Shown here: one piece after another, positions 17,719-25,669 of the stretch
How the letters are laid out: every line of letters starts with the position of its first letter
How positions within the stretch are numbered: position 1 is the first letter of the stretch
Assembly (NCBI RefSeq): GCF_003014485.1
Contig: NZ_PYGA01000005.1
Span: forward strand, 186,001 to 250,000
DNA from: Murinocardiopsis flavida
GTDB lineage: Bacteria > Actinomycetota > Actinomycetes > Streptosporangiales > Streptosporangiaceae
Length of the DNA: 64,000 nt
Direction: 5' to 3'
Program-made: the position numbers and the translations under genes
The notes under the pieces: model-generated
Seen by the model: the letters and a program-made list of their open reading frames with translations, nothing else
Database searches by the model: none
Told to the model about the DNA's origin: nothing

Positions 17719-18226
17719 CCGCCCGCCGTGCGGCGTCGGGCCCCGCGGACCCGTCCGCGGGGCCCGACACCGTCAGCTTGACGGGTGCGGGGGCGCTGCA
17801 CGGCCCTGGCGCCCTCAGGCGAGGGGGTGGGTTACCGTCGCGGATGCGAAGCACCCGGCGGCGGCCACCCTCTCTGGCCGCCGGATGCTCCGCACTCCCC
17901 TACTGCGCCCGCTTCGCGGAGTGTCGCGCAGCGGGGCCCGCGGCGGCGGCCTTCCACGTCGCGGGGATGAGGGTGATCGTAAGAAGGACCGGGCTCCTCA
18001 CGTCAACGGATTTGTCGCGGACCCCGGTCCGCGTCCGTCCGGGGCGGGGGTACTGCGCGCGGCCGACCCCGGACACGCCCGCGCAGTGCGCTGCGCCGCC
18101 CGGTGCCGCAGAGTAGTGTTCGCGGCACCGCATCCTCGCCGTTCGACCCGGCACGCCCGCCTCCGCGCCGGCACGCGGCCGCCATGCGGTGCGCTCCCGT
18201 CCCTGCGCCGACCGGAGGACCACACC
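17719..18226. other. Gene-free region before the glycosyltransferase
   Basis: About 500 bp with no convincing gene. It begins with the protease terminator (17735-17768). A second hairpin lies at about 17840-17893, where GGCGGCC (17860-17866) pairs with GGCCGCC (17876-17882), flanked by partly complementary GCGGA and TCCGC. The remainder should carry the glycosyltransferase promoter, but I could not identify it. Confidence 0.5.
17735..17768 (+). terminator. Perfect 15-bp hairpin terminator after the HtrA-like gene
   Basis: GTCGGGCCCCGCGGA at 17735-17749 pairs perfectly with 17754-17768 around a 4-base loop. It starts 18 bases after the protease stop codon. This is a strong intrinsic-type hairpin without a T-run. 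Confidence 0.85.
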
Positions 18227-19501
18227 ATGGCCGTGCACATCCCGCCGTCCCGTCCCCGGACCCCGCCGCACGGCGTTCGGGGGCCGGCCCCGCACCCCGT
18301 GCGCCGCCGCGCGGGGCTGCGGGTCCTCATCGGCACCGACACCTACCCGCCCGACGTCAACGGCGCGGCCTACTTCACCGCGCGCCTGGCCCGCGGGCTC
18401 TCCCAACGGGGTGTCGACGTGCACGTCCTGTGCCCGTCGCCCGACGGCCCGCCGCAGGTCGTGCGGTGCGACGGCGTCGTCGAGCACCGGCTGCGCTCCA
18501 TGTCCTCGCTCGTGCACGAGAGCGTGCGGCTGCCCCTCCCGCCCGGTGTCGGCGGGCACCTCGACCGCCTGCTGTCCCGGTTGCGGCCCGACGTCGTCCA
18601 CGTCCAGAACCACTTCATCGCCGGGCGGATGCTGCTGCGCGCGGCCCGCAGCAGGGACGTCCCGGTGCTCGCCACCAACCACTTCATGCCGGAGAACCTG
18701 TTCGACTACCTGAAGGTGCCGGCCCCGCTGCGCCGCGGCATGTCCGCGTTCGCCTGGCACGACTTCTGCCGGGTCCTCGGCGCGGTCGACCACATGACGA
18801 CGCCGACCCGCACGGCGGCGCGGCTGCTCCTCGACAAGGGCTTCGAGCAGCCGGTCGAAGCGGTGTCGTGCGGCATCGACCTCGGCCGCTTCCGGCCCCT
18901 GGGCGACGAGGCGCGCGACGAGCTCCGCGCCCTGCTGGGCATCCCCGACCGGCCCACGATCGCGTTCGTCGGCAGGCTCGACGCCGAGAAGCACATCGAC
19001 GACCTGATCAGCGCGCTCCCCATGGTCCGCCCCGACGACGCCCAGCTCGTCATCGCCGGCGTGGGCGCGCAGCGGCAGCGGCTGGCGCGCCTCGCCGAGA
19101 GCGAGGGCGTCGCCGGGCGCGTGCGGTTCCTCGGCTTCGTCCCCAACGACGACCTGCCGTCCGCGTACCGCGCGGCCGACGTGTTCGCCATCGCGGGCAC
19201 GGCGGAGTTGCAGAGCATCGCGACCCTGGAGGCGATGGCGAGCGGGCTGCCCATCGTCGCCGCGAACGCCATGGCGCTCCCGCACCTGGTCCAGGCGGGG
19301 CACAACGGATACCTCTACCCGCCCGGCGACACCCCCGCGCTGGCGGCGCACCTGAGCCGGATCCTGACCGCGCCGACCGCGCGGCGCGACCGGATGGGCC
19401 GGGCCAGCCGCACCATGGCGGCCGTCCACGACCACGAGAACTCTGTCGCGCGGTTCGAGGGGATCTACCGGGAGCTGGCCCGGGCGCACGCCGGCCGCTG
19501 A
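18227..19501 (+). CDS. GT4-family glycosyltransferase
   Basis: A 424-residue GT-B fold glycosyltransferase. The N-terminal acceptor domain opens with LRVLIGTDTYPPDVNGAA near residue 25. The donor domain has IAFVGRLDAEKHIDDLI near 245 and the E-x7-E catalytic/donor motif in ELQSIATLEAMASGLP near 327. This pattern fits family 4 retaining enzymes such as the phosphatidylinositol mannosyl- or diacylglycerol glycosyltransferases. The acceptor cannot be read from the sequence. The ATG at 18227 follows GGAGG. Residues 1-22 are a Pro/Arg-rich leader and the true start could be slightly later. Confidence 0.87.
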   Translation: MAVHIPPSRPRTPPHGVRGPAPHPVRRRAGLRVLIGTDTYPPDVNGAAYFTARLARGLSQRGVDVHVLCPSPDGPPQVVRCDGVVEHRLRSMSSLVHESVRLPLPPGVGGHLDRLLSRLRPDVVHVQNHFIAGRMLLRAARSRDVPVLATNHFMPENLFDYLKVPAPLRRGMSAFAWHDFCRVLGAVDHMTTPTRTAARLLLDKGFEQPVEAVSCGIDLGRFRPLGDEARDELRALLGIPDRPTIAFVGRLDAEKHIDDLISALPMVRPDDAQLVIAGVGAQRQRLARLAESEGVAGRVRFLGFVPNDDLPSAYRAADVFAIAGTAELQSIATLEAMASGLPIVAANAMALPHLVQAGHNGYLYPPGDTPALAAHLSRILTAPTARRDRMGRASRTMAAVHDHENSVARFEGIYRELARAHAGR

Positions 19502-19544
19502 GCGGGCCCGGTACGCGGCGGGGCGCCCGTGCGGGGCGCGGGGC

Positions 19545-20606
19545 TCAGTAGGAGCGCCCGGGTTCGGCGCGCTGCCGCCGGGCCGCCGCGCGGCCGGCCG
19601 GTGCGCGCGGGCCGGTGCGCGCCTGCCCGGCCTCGGTGCGTACCGCGGTGCGGGGGGCGGAATCAGCGGCGGCGGGGTCGCCGGCGTCCGGTTCGGCGGC
19701 GGGCCGCTCGGCGGCCTCGCCGTCCTCGTCGTCGGCGCTGTCGAGCAGCGGGACGGTCACCGCGGCCTTCGCCGGCCGGGTGGACTTGGCGAGGGTGACC
19801 GTGCCGGCCATGATCACGGCGGTGGCGACCGCCGCGATGACGCCGTTCATCGGGCCCTCGGGCAGCGGCTCGCCGAAGAACGCCACCCCGATGATCCCCG
19901 CAGTGATCGGGTCGCTGATGAGCAGGGTCGCGTAGGCGAGCGCGAAGTGGTGGGTGCGGTAGGCGTTCTGCACGACGAGGGCGCCGCACAGCCCGACGAC
20001 CAGCGCGACGGCGGTCAGCGGGCGGACGATGTTCAGCGGGTCCTCCAGCACCCCCAGGCCTATGACGCGGGCCAGCGCCGAGGTCACCGCGTAGGCGACG
20101 CCGCCGCCCAAGGCGAGGGTCCACGCCTGCACGGCGTCGCCGCTGTAGCGGGCGATGGCGAGGCACGCGAGGAGGACCAGGAGGGCCACACCGGGCAGCA
20201 TCGACAGGGCGGGATGCTCGAAGTCGGGGGTCTCGGTGTGGTACGGCAGCACGCTGAGCAGGCTGACGAGTCCCACCGTGACGGCGAGCGAGCCGACGAC
20301 CTGCGACCGGCTGAGCTTGCGCTTGTGGAAGAACGCCGACAGCACCACGGCGAACAGCAGCCCGCTCATGTTGATGGGCTGGATGACGGTCAACGGGGCG
20401 TGGCCCAGCGCCCACATGTGCGCGCCGACCCCGCTCACGGTGAGCGCCGTGCCGACCAGCCACCGCGGGCTGTGGGCGAGGTGCCGGAGCAGTCGGAACT
20501 GGCTGATCCCCGAGGTGGGAGCGGTGATCACCGTGCGCTCCTGGAGGGCCGCGCCGGCCGCGACGGCCAACGCGCCCGCGACAGCAGCGGCGATGGCCCA
20601 CGACAT
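19545..20606 (-). CDS. DMT-superfamily transporter (EamA/NIPA-like)
   Basis: A 353-residue integral membrane protein with nine or ten predicted helices over residues 1-260, then a disordered acidic/basic tail of about 85 residues rich in Ala, Asp and Arg. The core carries IQPINMSGLLFAVVLSAFF near 80 and LLISDPITAGIIGVAFFGEP near 220, like actinobacterial DMT proteins related to NIPA magnesium transporters. The substrate is not determined. It is convergent with the glycosyltransferase gene, 43 bases apart. The long tail is unusual for the family and may be cytoplasmic. Confidence 0.8.
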   Translation of the reverse strand: MSWAIAAAVAGALAVAAGAALQERTVITAPTSGISQFRLLRHLAHSPRWLVGTALTVSGVGAHMWALGHAPLTVIQPINMSGLLFAVVLSAFFHKRKLSRSQVVGSLAVTVGLVSLLSVLPYHTETPDFEHPALSMLPGVALLVLLACLAIARYSGDAVQAWTLALGGGVAYAVTSALARVIGLGVLEDPLNIVRPLTAVALVVGLCGALVVQNAYRTHHFALAYATLLISDPITAGIIGVAFFGEPLPEGPMNGVIAAVATAVIMAGTVTLAKSTRPAKAAVTVPLLDSADDEDGEAAERPAAEPDAGDPAAADSAPRTAVRTEAGQARTGPRAPAGRAAARRQRAEPGRSY

Positions 20607-21214
20607 TGACCAGCCCCTTGCCTGACTCGTTCCGGACGCGCGCGAACGGCCGCCCTGTGATCTGTCACTGTGCGAGGTTCTCGCCCGGCGTGGGAACGCC
20701 GGGCCGGCGCTGTCCGCTCGGCGCGCCCGCGGCGCACCATTACGGCAGAGCCGAATCGTCGAAACGGGACAAAGGGAGCCTACCTACTCCCGAAGGTCAC
20801 CGCAGCCGGGCCGACCAGCCCTGGAGCGACCCGCCTACCACCGGATACCGCGTGTGCCGACGGCCACCGCCGCAGCGAAAGGCCGCAGAACATGGCATAT
20901 GCCACATTAGGGGCAGTGTACGCCGACCAGCGGGTTACCGGTGAATCCGTGGCCGTCGCAGTCTAGCCCCGAACACAAGTCGCGAGGTCGCCGCGCGACA
21001 GCGCCCCTGCGCAGCCCCTGTGCACAGGCCCGCGGCCGCACGGCGAAGGCTGCCGCTCCGCGCGAAGCGCAAGCGGCACGAAACACCACGGCCCGCCTCG
21101 ACCGCCAGACCCCGGACACAGACCCGCCACCCGAGGTGGACCAGGACTTGCGGAATCACTCCAACCTGGTGTCGCCGTCACCATGAGCGCGGCCGGATGC
21201 CGCGCGGGCGGTGC
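20607..21214. other. 608-bp gene-free region with a 12-bp palindrome
   Basis: No frame here resembles a known protein. TGGCATATGCCA at 20893-20904 is a perfect palindrome. An ATG at 20892 opens a 24-codon frame (MAYATLGAVYADQRVTGESV...) with a TTA leucine codon, rare in such genomes, and only a weak GAAAGG upstream. I do not call it a gene. The region lies upstream of the DMT transporter and downstream of the MarR gene. Confidence 0.45.
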
Positions 21215-21658
21215 TCACATGGTGTCGACCACGTCGCGCATGCTGCGGAGCAGCTCGATCAGTGCCGGCCGCAGCGCGGGGTCGACCCCGTCGAACAGCT
21301 GGTGCTGGCGCGCGCGCAGCCCCGCCCAGCACTCGTCCAGGGCAACGGCGCCCTCGTCGGTGAGGGTGATGACGGTGATCCGCTCGTCCTCGTCGGAGCG
21401 GCGGCGCCGCACCGCGCCCTTGCGTTCGAGCTGCTGGAGCATGCGGGTCGCCGATGGCGACGCGATACCCGCCGCCGCGGCGATCGTGCCGACGGTCGGG
21501 CGCCGCTGGGCGCGGACGGTCTCCAGCAGCAGCGCCTGCGGAAGGGTGAGCTTCGGTGCGTCGGCGACCGTGCTGCGCGCGCGGGCGTGCGCCACCGCGT
21601 TCATGAGATCACCCCAGGCGTGCAGGAATTCGGTGAACTCCGGATCCTCGCGCGACAT
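21215..21658 (-). CDS. MarR-family transcriptional regulator
   Basis: A 147-residue winged-helix repressor. LPQALLLETVRAQRRPTVGT near 40 begins the DNA-binding region, IASPSATRMLQQLERKG near 68 is the recognition helix, and RRRSDEDERITVITLTDEG near 88 is the wing, the classic MarR signature. It is transcribed away from mrpA; the 244-bp space between them holds a perfect 10-bp dyad at 21691-21729 just upstream of this gene. Autoregulation is likely. Control of mrp is possible but the dyad lies about 175 bases before mrpA. The ligand is unknown. Confidence 0.9.
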   Translation of the reverse strand: MSREDPEFTEFLHAWGDLMNAVAHARARSTVADAPKLTLPQALLLETVRAQRRPTVGTIAAAAGIASPSATRMLQQLERKGAVRRRRSDEDERITVITLTDEGAVALDECWAGLRARQHQLFDGVDPALRPALIELLRSMRDVVDTM

Positions 21659-21690
21659 TCCCGCTGCCCCCGTCTCCGCCGCCCAAACCC

Positions 21691-21729
21691 TTTAGGTAGC
21701 CTAGACATCAGATAGCCAAGCTACCTAAA
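21691..21729. promoter_or_regulatory. Dyad operator candidate between marR and mrpA
   Basis: TTTAGGTAGC at 21691-21700 is the exact reverse complement of 21720-21729, with a 19-bp spacer that itself contains TAGCC repeats. It starts 33 bases upstream of the MarR start codon. AT-rich perfect dyads at this position are typical MarR operators. Confidence 0.65.
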
Positions 21730-21902
21730 ACCCCGATAAGCCGCGCTGACCCGGCCCCGCGGTCCGCCCGGAGCACCGCGGCCTCCCCGGGAAACGGCGC
21801 AGGGCGGCCTAGGGTTGCCGGTGCGCCCGTGCGCTCAGCGCGCATACGTGCCGTCCGAACCGGCCGGACCGAAATACACGGCCCGCAAAAGGGGGAGCAG
21901 GT

Positions 21903-24854
21903 TTGACGTCGCTGGTGGTCGCGCATTTCGTGGCCGCGACACTAGCCCCGCTGCTAGTGCGCTGGTGGGGCCGGAACGCCTTCCTCGTCCTCGCCCTCGT
22001 CCCCGGTGCCACCGCCCTGTGGGCGCTGGTGCGCGCCCCGGCGGTCGTCGCTGGGCGGCCGGTCGCCGAGTCGTACCCCTGGGCGCCGGAGTTCGGGCTG
22101 ACCCTCGCGTTCCGCATGGACGTGCTCGGCCTGGTCATGACCTTGATCGCGGCCGGTATCGGCGCACTGATCCTGGTCTACTGCGCGCGCTACTTCACCG
22201 ACGACGAACCGGGGCTCGGCAGGTTCGCCGGGGTCCTCACCGGCTTCGCCGGGGCCATGCTCGGCCTGGTCCTCGCCGACGACATGATCCAGCTCTTCAT
22301 CTACTGGGAGCTGACCACCGTCTTCTCCTACCTGCTCATCGGCCACTACACCGAGCGCAAGAAGAGCAGGCGGGCGGCGACCACCGCGCTGACCGTGACC
22401 ACGCTGGGCGGGCTCGCCATGCTGGTGGGCGTCATCATGCTCGGCGAGACCACGGGCACCTACATCATCTCCGAGCTGCTCGCCGACCCGCCCGGAGCGA
22501 GCGCGCTCGTCGGTACCGCGCTGGTGCTGATCCTGATCGGGGCGCTGTCGAAATCGGCGCTGACCCCGTTCAGCCTGTGGCTGCCGGCCGCCATGCAGGC
22601 GCCCACCCCCGTCAGCGGCTACCTGCACGCCGCGGCCATGGTCAAGGCCGGAGTGTACCTGATCGCACGGTTCACCCCCGCGTTCGGCGACTTCGCGGTA
22701 TGGCAGGCCGTCACCATCGTGTTCGGGCTGGTCACGATGGTGCTCGGCGGCTGGAAGGCGCTGCGGCAGTACGACCTGAAGCTGCTCCTCGCCTACGGCA
22801 CCATCAGCCAGCTCGGCTTCCTCACCGCGCTGCTCGGCGCCGGCACCCGCAACGCGGCGCTCGCGGGGCTCGCCATGCTGTGCGCGCATGCCCTGTTCAA
22901 GGCCGCGCTGTTCCTGCTCGTCGGCATCATCGACCACGGCACGGGAACGCGCGACCTGCGCGAACTGTCGGGCCTGCGCCGGTCGATGCCCGCCGTGTTC
23001 TGGGTGTCGGCCGTTGTCCTGGCGTCCATGGCCGGGCTGCCGCCGACAGCGGGCTTCGTGGCGAAGGAGGCGGCGTTCGGGGCCTTCGGCAACGGCGGGC
23101 TGTGGGAGACCGCCGCGCTGGCGGGCATGGTCGTCGGCTCGGTGCTCACGGTCGGCTACTCGCTGCGCTTCCTGTGGGGCGCGTTCGCGACGAAGCCCGG
23201 CACCGCCGCGACTCCGGTGCACGCCCCCGACCCGCTGTTCCTCGCCCCCGCCGCGATCCTCGCCGCGCTGAGCCTGATCGGCGGGCCGCTGGCGGCGCTC
23301 GTCGACCCGGTGGCAGCGGTCTACGCCGACTCCGTCCCCTGGACCGGCGGCGCCGGCGCCGAGCACCTGCTGCTGTGGCACGGCTTCGAGGTCCCGCTGC
23401 TGCTCTCGGTCCTGTGCGTGCTGGGCGGGTTCGCGCTGTTCGGCGTGCGCGGCCGGGTCGAGTGGCTGGGCGCGCGGTGGGCCCTGATCGACCCCGACCG
23501 CCTCTTCCGCCGCTTCCTCGCCTGGTTCGACACGTTCGCCGTCCAGGTCACCGGCGCCACCCAGCGCGGGTCGCTGCCCATCTACCTGGGCACCACCCTG
23601 GTCGTGCTGGTCGTGGTGTGCGCCGCCGCGATCATCCGCGGGGAGCTGTGGGAGATCCCCGCACCGCCCATCCGGGTGTGGGACACCCCGTTGCAACTGC
23701 TGCCCGCCACCGTCATCGCCGTCGCGGCACTGTGGACGCTGCTGGTCCGCCGCCGCCTCTTCGCGGTGATCCTGGTGGGGCTCACCGGCTACGGGACCGC
23801 CTCGCTGTTCGTGCTCCAGGGCGCCCCCGACATCGCCCTCACCCAGTTCCTCGTCGAGACCATCAGCCTCGTCGTGTTCGTGCTGGTGCTGCGGCGCCTC
23901 CCCAGCCGGTTCTCGACGCCGACCCTGCGCGGCCGCCGCATCTGGAACCTGCTGGTCGGCGCCGCGATGGGCGCGTTCGTCGCGTCCATCGCCTACTTCG
24001 CCCTCGCCGGCCGCCAGGCGGAGTCGGTCTCCAGCGGCTTCCCCGCCGCGGCGGAGGAGGCCGGCGGCAAGAACATCATCTCGGTGATCCTGGTCGACCT
24101 GCGCGCCTGGGACACCATGGGCGAGATCTCGGTGCTCGCCGTCGCGGCGGCCGGCGTCGCGAGCCTGATGTTCGTCCGCCGCCGCACGTCCACCGCGCGG
24201 ACCCGCCTGGTCGACCCGGCGCTCCCCCAGCTCGGCGTGCACACCCCCATCAGCCCGGCGCCGCCGTCGGGCGGCACCGCGTGGCAGCCCGTCGGCCTCG
24301 CGTCGGCGGGCAACCTGCTGCGGGTCCAGCACCGGTGGAACCCCCTGTGGCTGCCCGGCGCCGAGGCCCTCAGCGAGGAGCGGCGCTCGATCATCTTCGA
24401 GGTGATCGCCAGGATGCTGTTCCCCGTCATCATGCTGCTCTCCGTGTACCTGCTGTTCACCGGGCACACATCGGTCGGCGGCGGGTTCGCCGGGGGGATC
24501 GTGGCCGGGCTCGGGCTGATGGTGCGCTACCTCGCCGGCGGCCGGTTCGAGCTCTACGCGTCCGTCCGCGCCCAGCCCGGCGCCCTGATCGGCTTCGGCC
24601 TGGTCATCGCCCTGGGCACCGCCGTCGGCGGCGCGGTGTTCGGCACCGAGATCCTGGAGGGCGCGGTGTGGGAACCGCACGTCCCCCTCCTCGGCCACCT
24701 GCACCTGACCAGCTCGCTGATCTTCGACTTCGGGGTGTACCTCCTGGTGATCGGGTTGGTCCTGGACATCCTGCGCAGCCTCGGGGCGCGCATCGACGAG
24801 CAGCTCGACCGCGAGGCCGAACGCGAGGCCGCGGCAGAGGAGGTCAGCGCGTGA
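21903..24854 (+). CDS. mrpA: Mrp Na+/H+ antiporter subunit A (A+B fusion)
   Basis: A 983-residue polytopic subunit of the Mrp/Mnh cation antiporter, related to NuoL of complex I. The proton-channel domain carries WELTTVFSYLLIGHY near 138 (conserved Glu), KSALTPFSLWLPAAMQAPTPVSGYLH near 218 (conserved Lys) and the MVKAGVYLIARF segment. Residues 840-960 match an MrpB-like domain (GHTSVGGGFAGGIVAGLGLM), so A and B are fused as in other actinobacteria. It starts at TTG 21903, with GGGGGAG about 5 bases upstream. It is the first gene of a tightly overlapping operon A-C-D-E-F-G and its stop overlaps the GTG of mrpC. Confidence 0.93.
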   Translation: MTSLVVAHFVAATLAPLLVRWWGRNAFLVLALVPGATALWALVRAPAVVAGRPVAESYPWAPEFGLTLAFRMDVLGLVMTLIAAGIGALILVYCARYFTDDEPGLGRFAGVLTGFAGAMLGLVLADDMIQLFIYWELTTVFSYLLIGHYTERKKSRRAATTALTVTTLGGLAMLVGVIMLGETTGTYIISELLADPPGASALVGTALVLILIGALSKSALTPFSLWLPAAMQAPTPVSGYLHAAAMVKAGVYLIARFTPAFGDFAVWQAVTIVFGLVTMVLGGWKALRQYDLKLLLAYGTISQLGFLTALLGAGTRNAALAGLAMLCAHALFKAALFLLVGIIDHGTGTRDLRELSGLRRSMPAVFWVSAVVLASMAGLPPTAGFVAKEAAFGAFGNGGLWETAALAGMVVGSVLTVGYSLRFLWGAFATKPGTAATPVHAPDPLFLAPAAILAALSLIGGPLAALVDPVAAVYADSVPWTGGAGAEHLLLWHGFEVPLLLSVLCVLGGFALFGVRGRVEWLGARWALIDPDRLFRRFLAWFDTFAVQVTGATQRGSLPIYLGTTLVVLVVVCAAAIIRGELWEIPAPPIRVWDTPLQLLPATVIAVAALWTLLVRRRLFAVILVGLTGYGTASLFVLQGAPDIALTQFLVETISLVVFVLVLRRLPSRFSTPTLRGRRIWNLLVGAAMGAFVASIAYFALAGRQAESVSSGFPAAAEEAGGKNIISVILVDLRAWDTMGEISVLAVAAAGVASLMFVRRRTSTARTRLVDPALPQLGVHTPISPAPPSGGTAWQPVGLASAGNLLRVQHRWNPLWLPGAEALSEERRSIIFEVIARMLFPVIMLLSVYLLFTGHTSVGGGFAGGIVAGLGLMVRYLAGGRFELYASVRAQPGALIGFGLVIALGTAVGGAVFGTEILEGAVWEPHVPLLGHLHLTSSLIFDFGVYLLVIGLVLDILRSLGARIDEQLDREAEREAAAEEVSA

Positions 24855-25669
24855 ACGACACACCGACCCTCGTCCTGGTGGCCGTCGTCGGGGTCCTCGT
24901 CGCCAGCGGTGTGGTGCTGCTGCTCGAACGCAGCCTGACCCGCATCCTGCTCGGCGTCATCCTCATGGGCAACGGCGTCAACCTGATGCTGCTGTCGACG
25001 GGCGGCGCGGCGGGCGGCCAGCCGCTGCTCGGGTCCACCCCCGAGAACGAGATGTCCGATCCGCTGCCGCAGGCCATGATCCTCACGGCGATCGTCATCA
25101 CCCTGGGGGTGACCGCGTTCCTCCTCGCGATGGCGCACCGCAGCTGGCAGCTCCAGGGCAACGACGAGGTGCAGGACGACGCCGAGGACCGCCGGATCGT
25201 CCTCGGCGGCGGCCGCGTCGAGCTGCGCCACCGGATCCGCGCCCAAAAGCGCGACCTGCGCCGCCAGATCGAGGAGCAGCGGACGCAGATGCAGCGGCAG
25301 ATGGACGCCGAGGACGAGCGCGAGGCGGCGGAGCGCGACGAGATCCGCAGCGAGATCGCGCAGGCGAAGGCCGACCTCCGCGCGTGCATGGCCGACGAGG
25401 ACCGTTACGGGACGGAGCAGGCCGCCAGGTACATGCTCGACCGCAAGCGCAACGTCCGGGAACAGGTCGCCGCCTACCAGGCGCGGGTCGACAAGGCCAG
25501 GGGCAGCCTGAAGGAGCACGTGCGCGCCGACCGCGAGGCGGAACGGGAACTGCACCGGGAGCTGCGGCAGAACATCCGCAGGCAGAAGCGCGAGCTGCGG
25601 CGGGCCATCCGCTCCGAGCGCGAACGGCTCGCCCGCGCCGAGGACAGCGACATGCAAGGAGCCGACTAG
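24851..25669 (+). CDS. mrpC: Mrp antiporter subunit C with long charged helical tail
   Basis: Residues 1-100 are a normal MrpC/NuoK-like subunit with three helices (LLLERSLTRILLGVILMGNG near 28, MILTAIVITLGVTAFLLAMA near 78). Residues 105-272 are not part of the usual family: a very charged, Arg/Glu/Gln-rich stretch with heptad-like spacing that should form a long coiled coil. Typical MrpC proteins are about 110-190 residues; this one is 272. GTG at 24851 overlaps the mrpA stop (GTGA) and the next gene begins directly after its TAG. The tail could tether the complex to a cytoplasmic partner or to another Mrp complex. Confidence 0.9.
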   Translation: MNDTPTLVLVAVVGVLVASGVVLLLERSLTRILLGVILMGNGVNLMLLSTGGAAGGQPLLGSTPENEMSDPLPQAMILTAIVITLGVTAFLLAMAHRSWQLQGNDEVQDDAEDRRIVLGGGRVELRHRIRAQKRDLRRQIEEQRTQMQRQMDAEDEREAAERDEIRSEIAQAKADLRACMADEDRYGTEQAARYMLDRKRNVREQVAAYQARVDKARGSLKEHVRADREAERELHRELRQNIRRQKRELRRAIRSERERLARAEDSDMQGAD

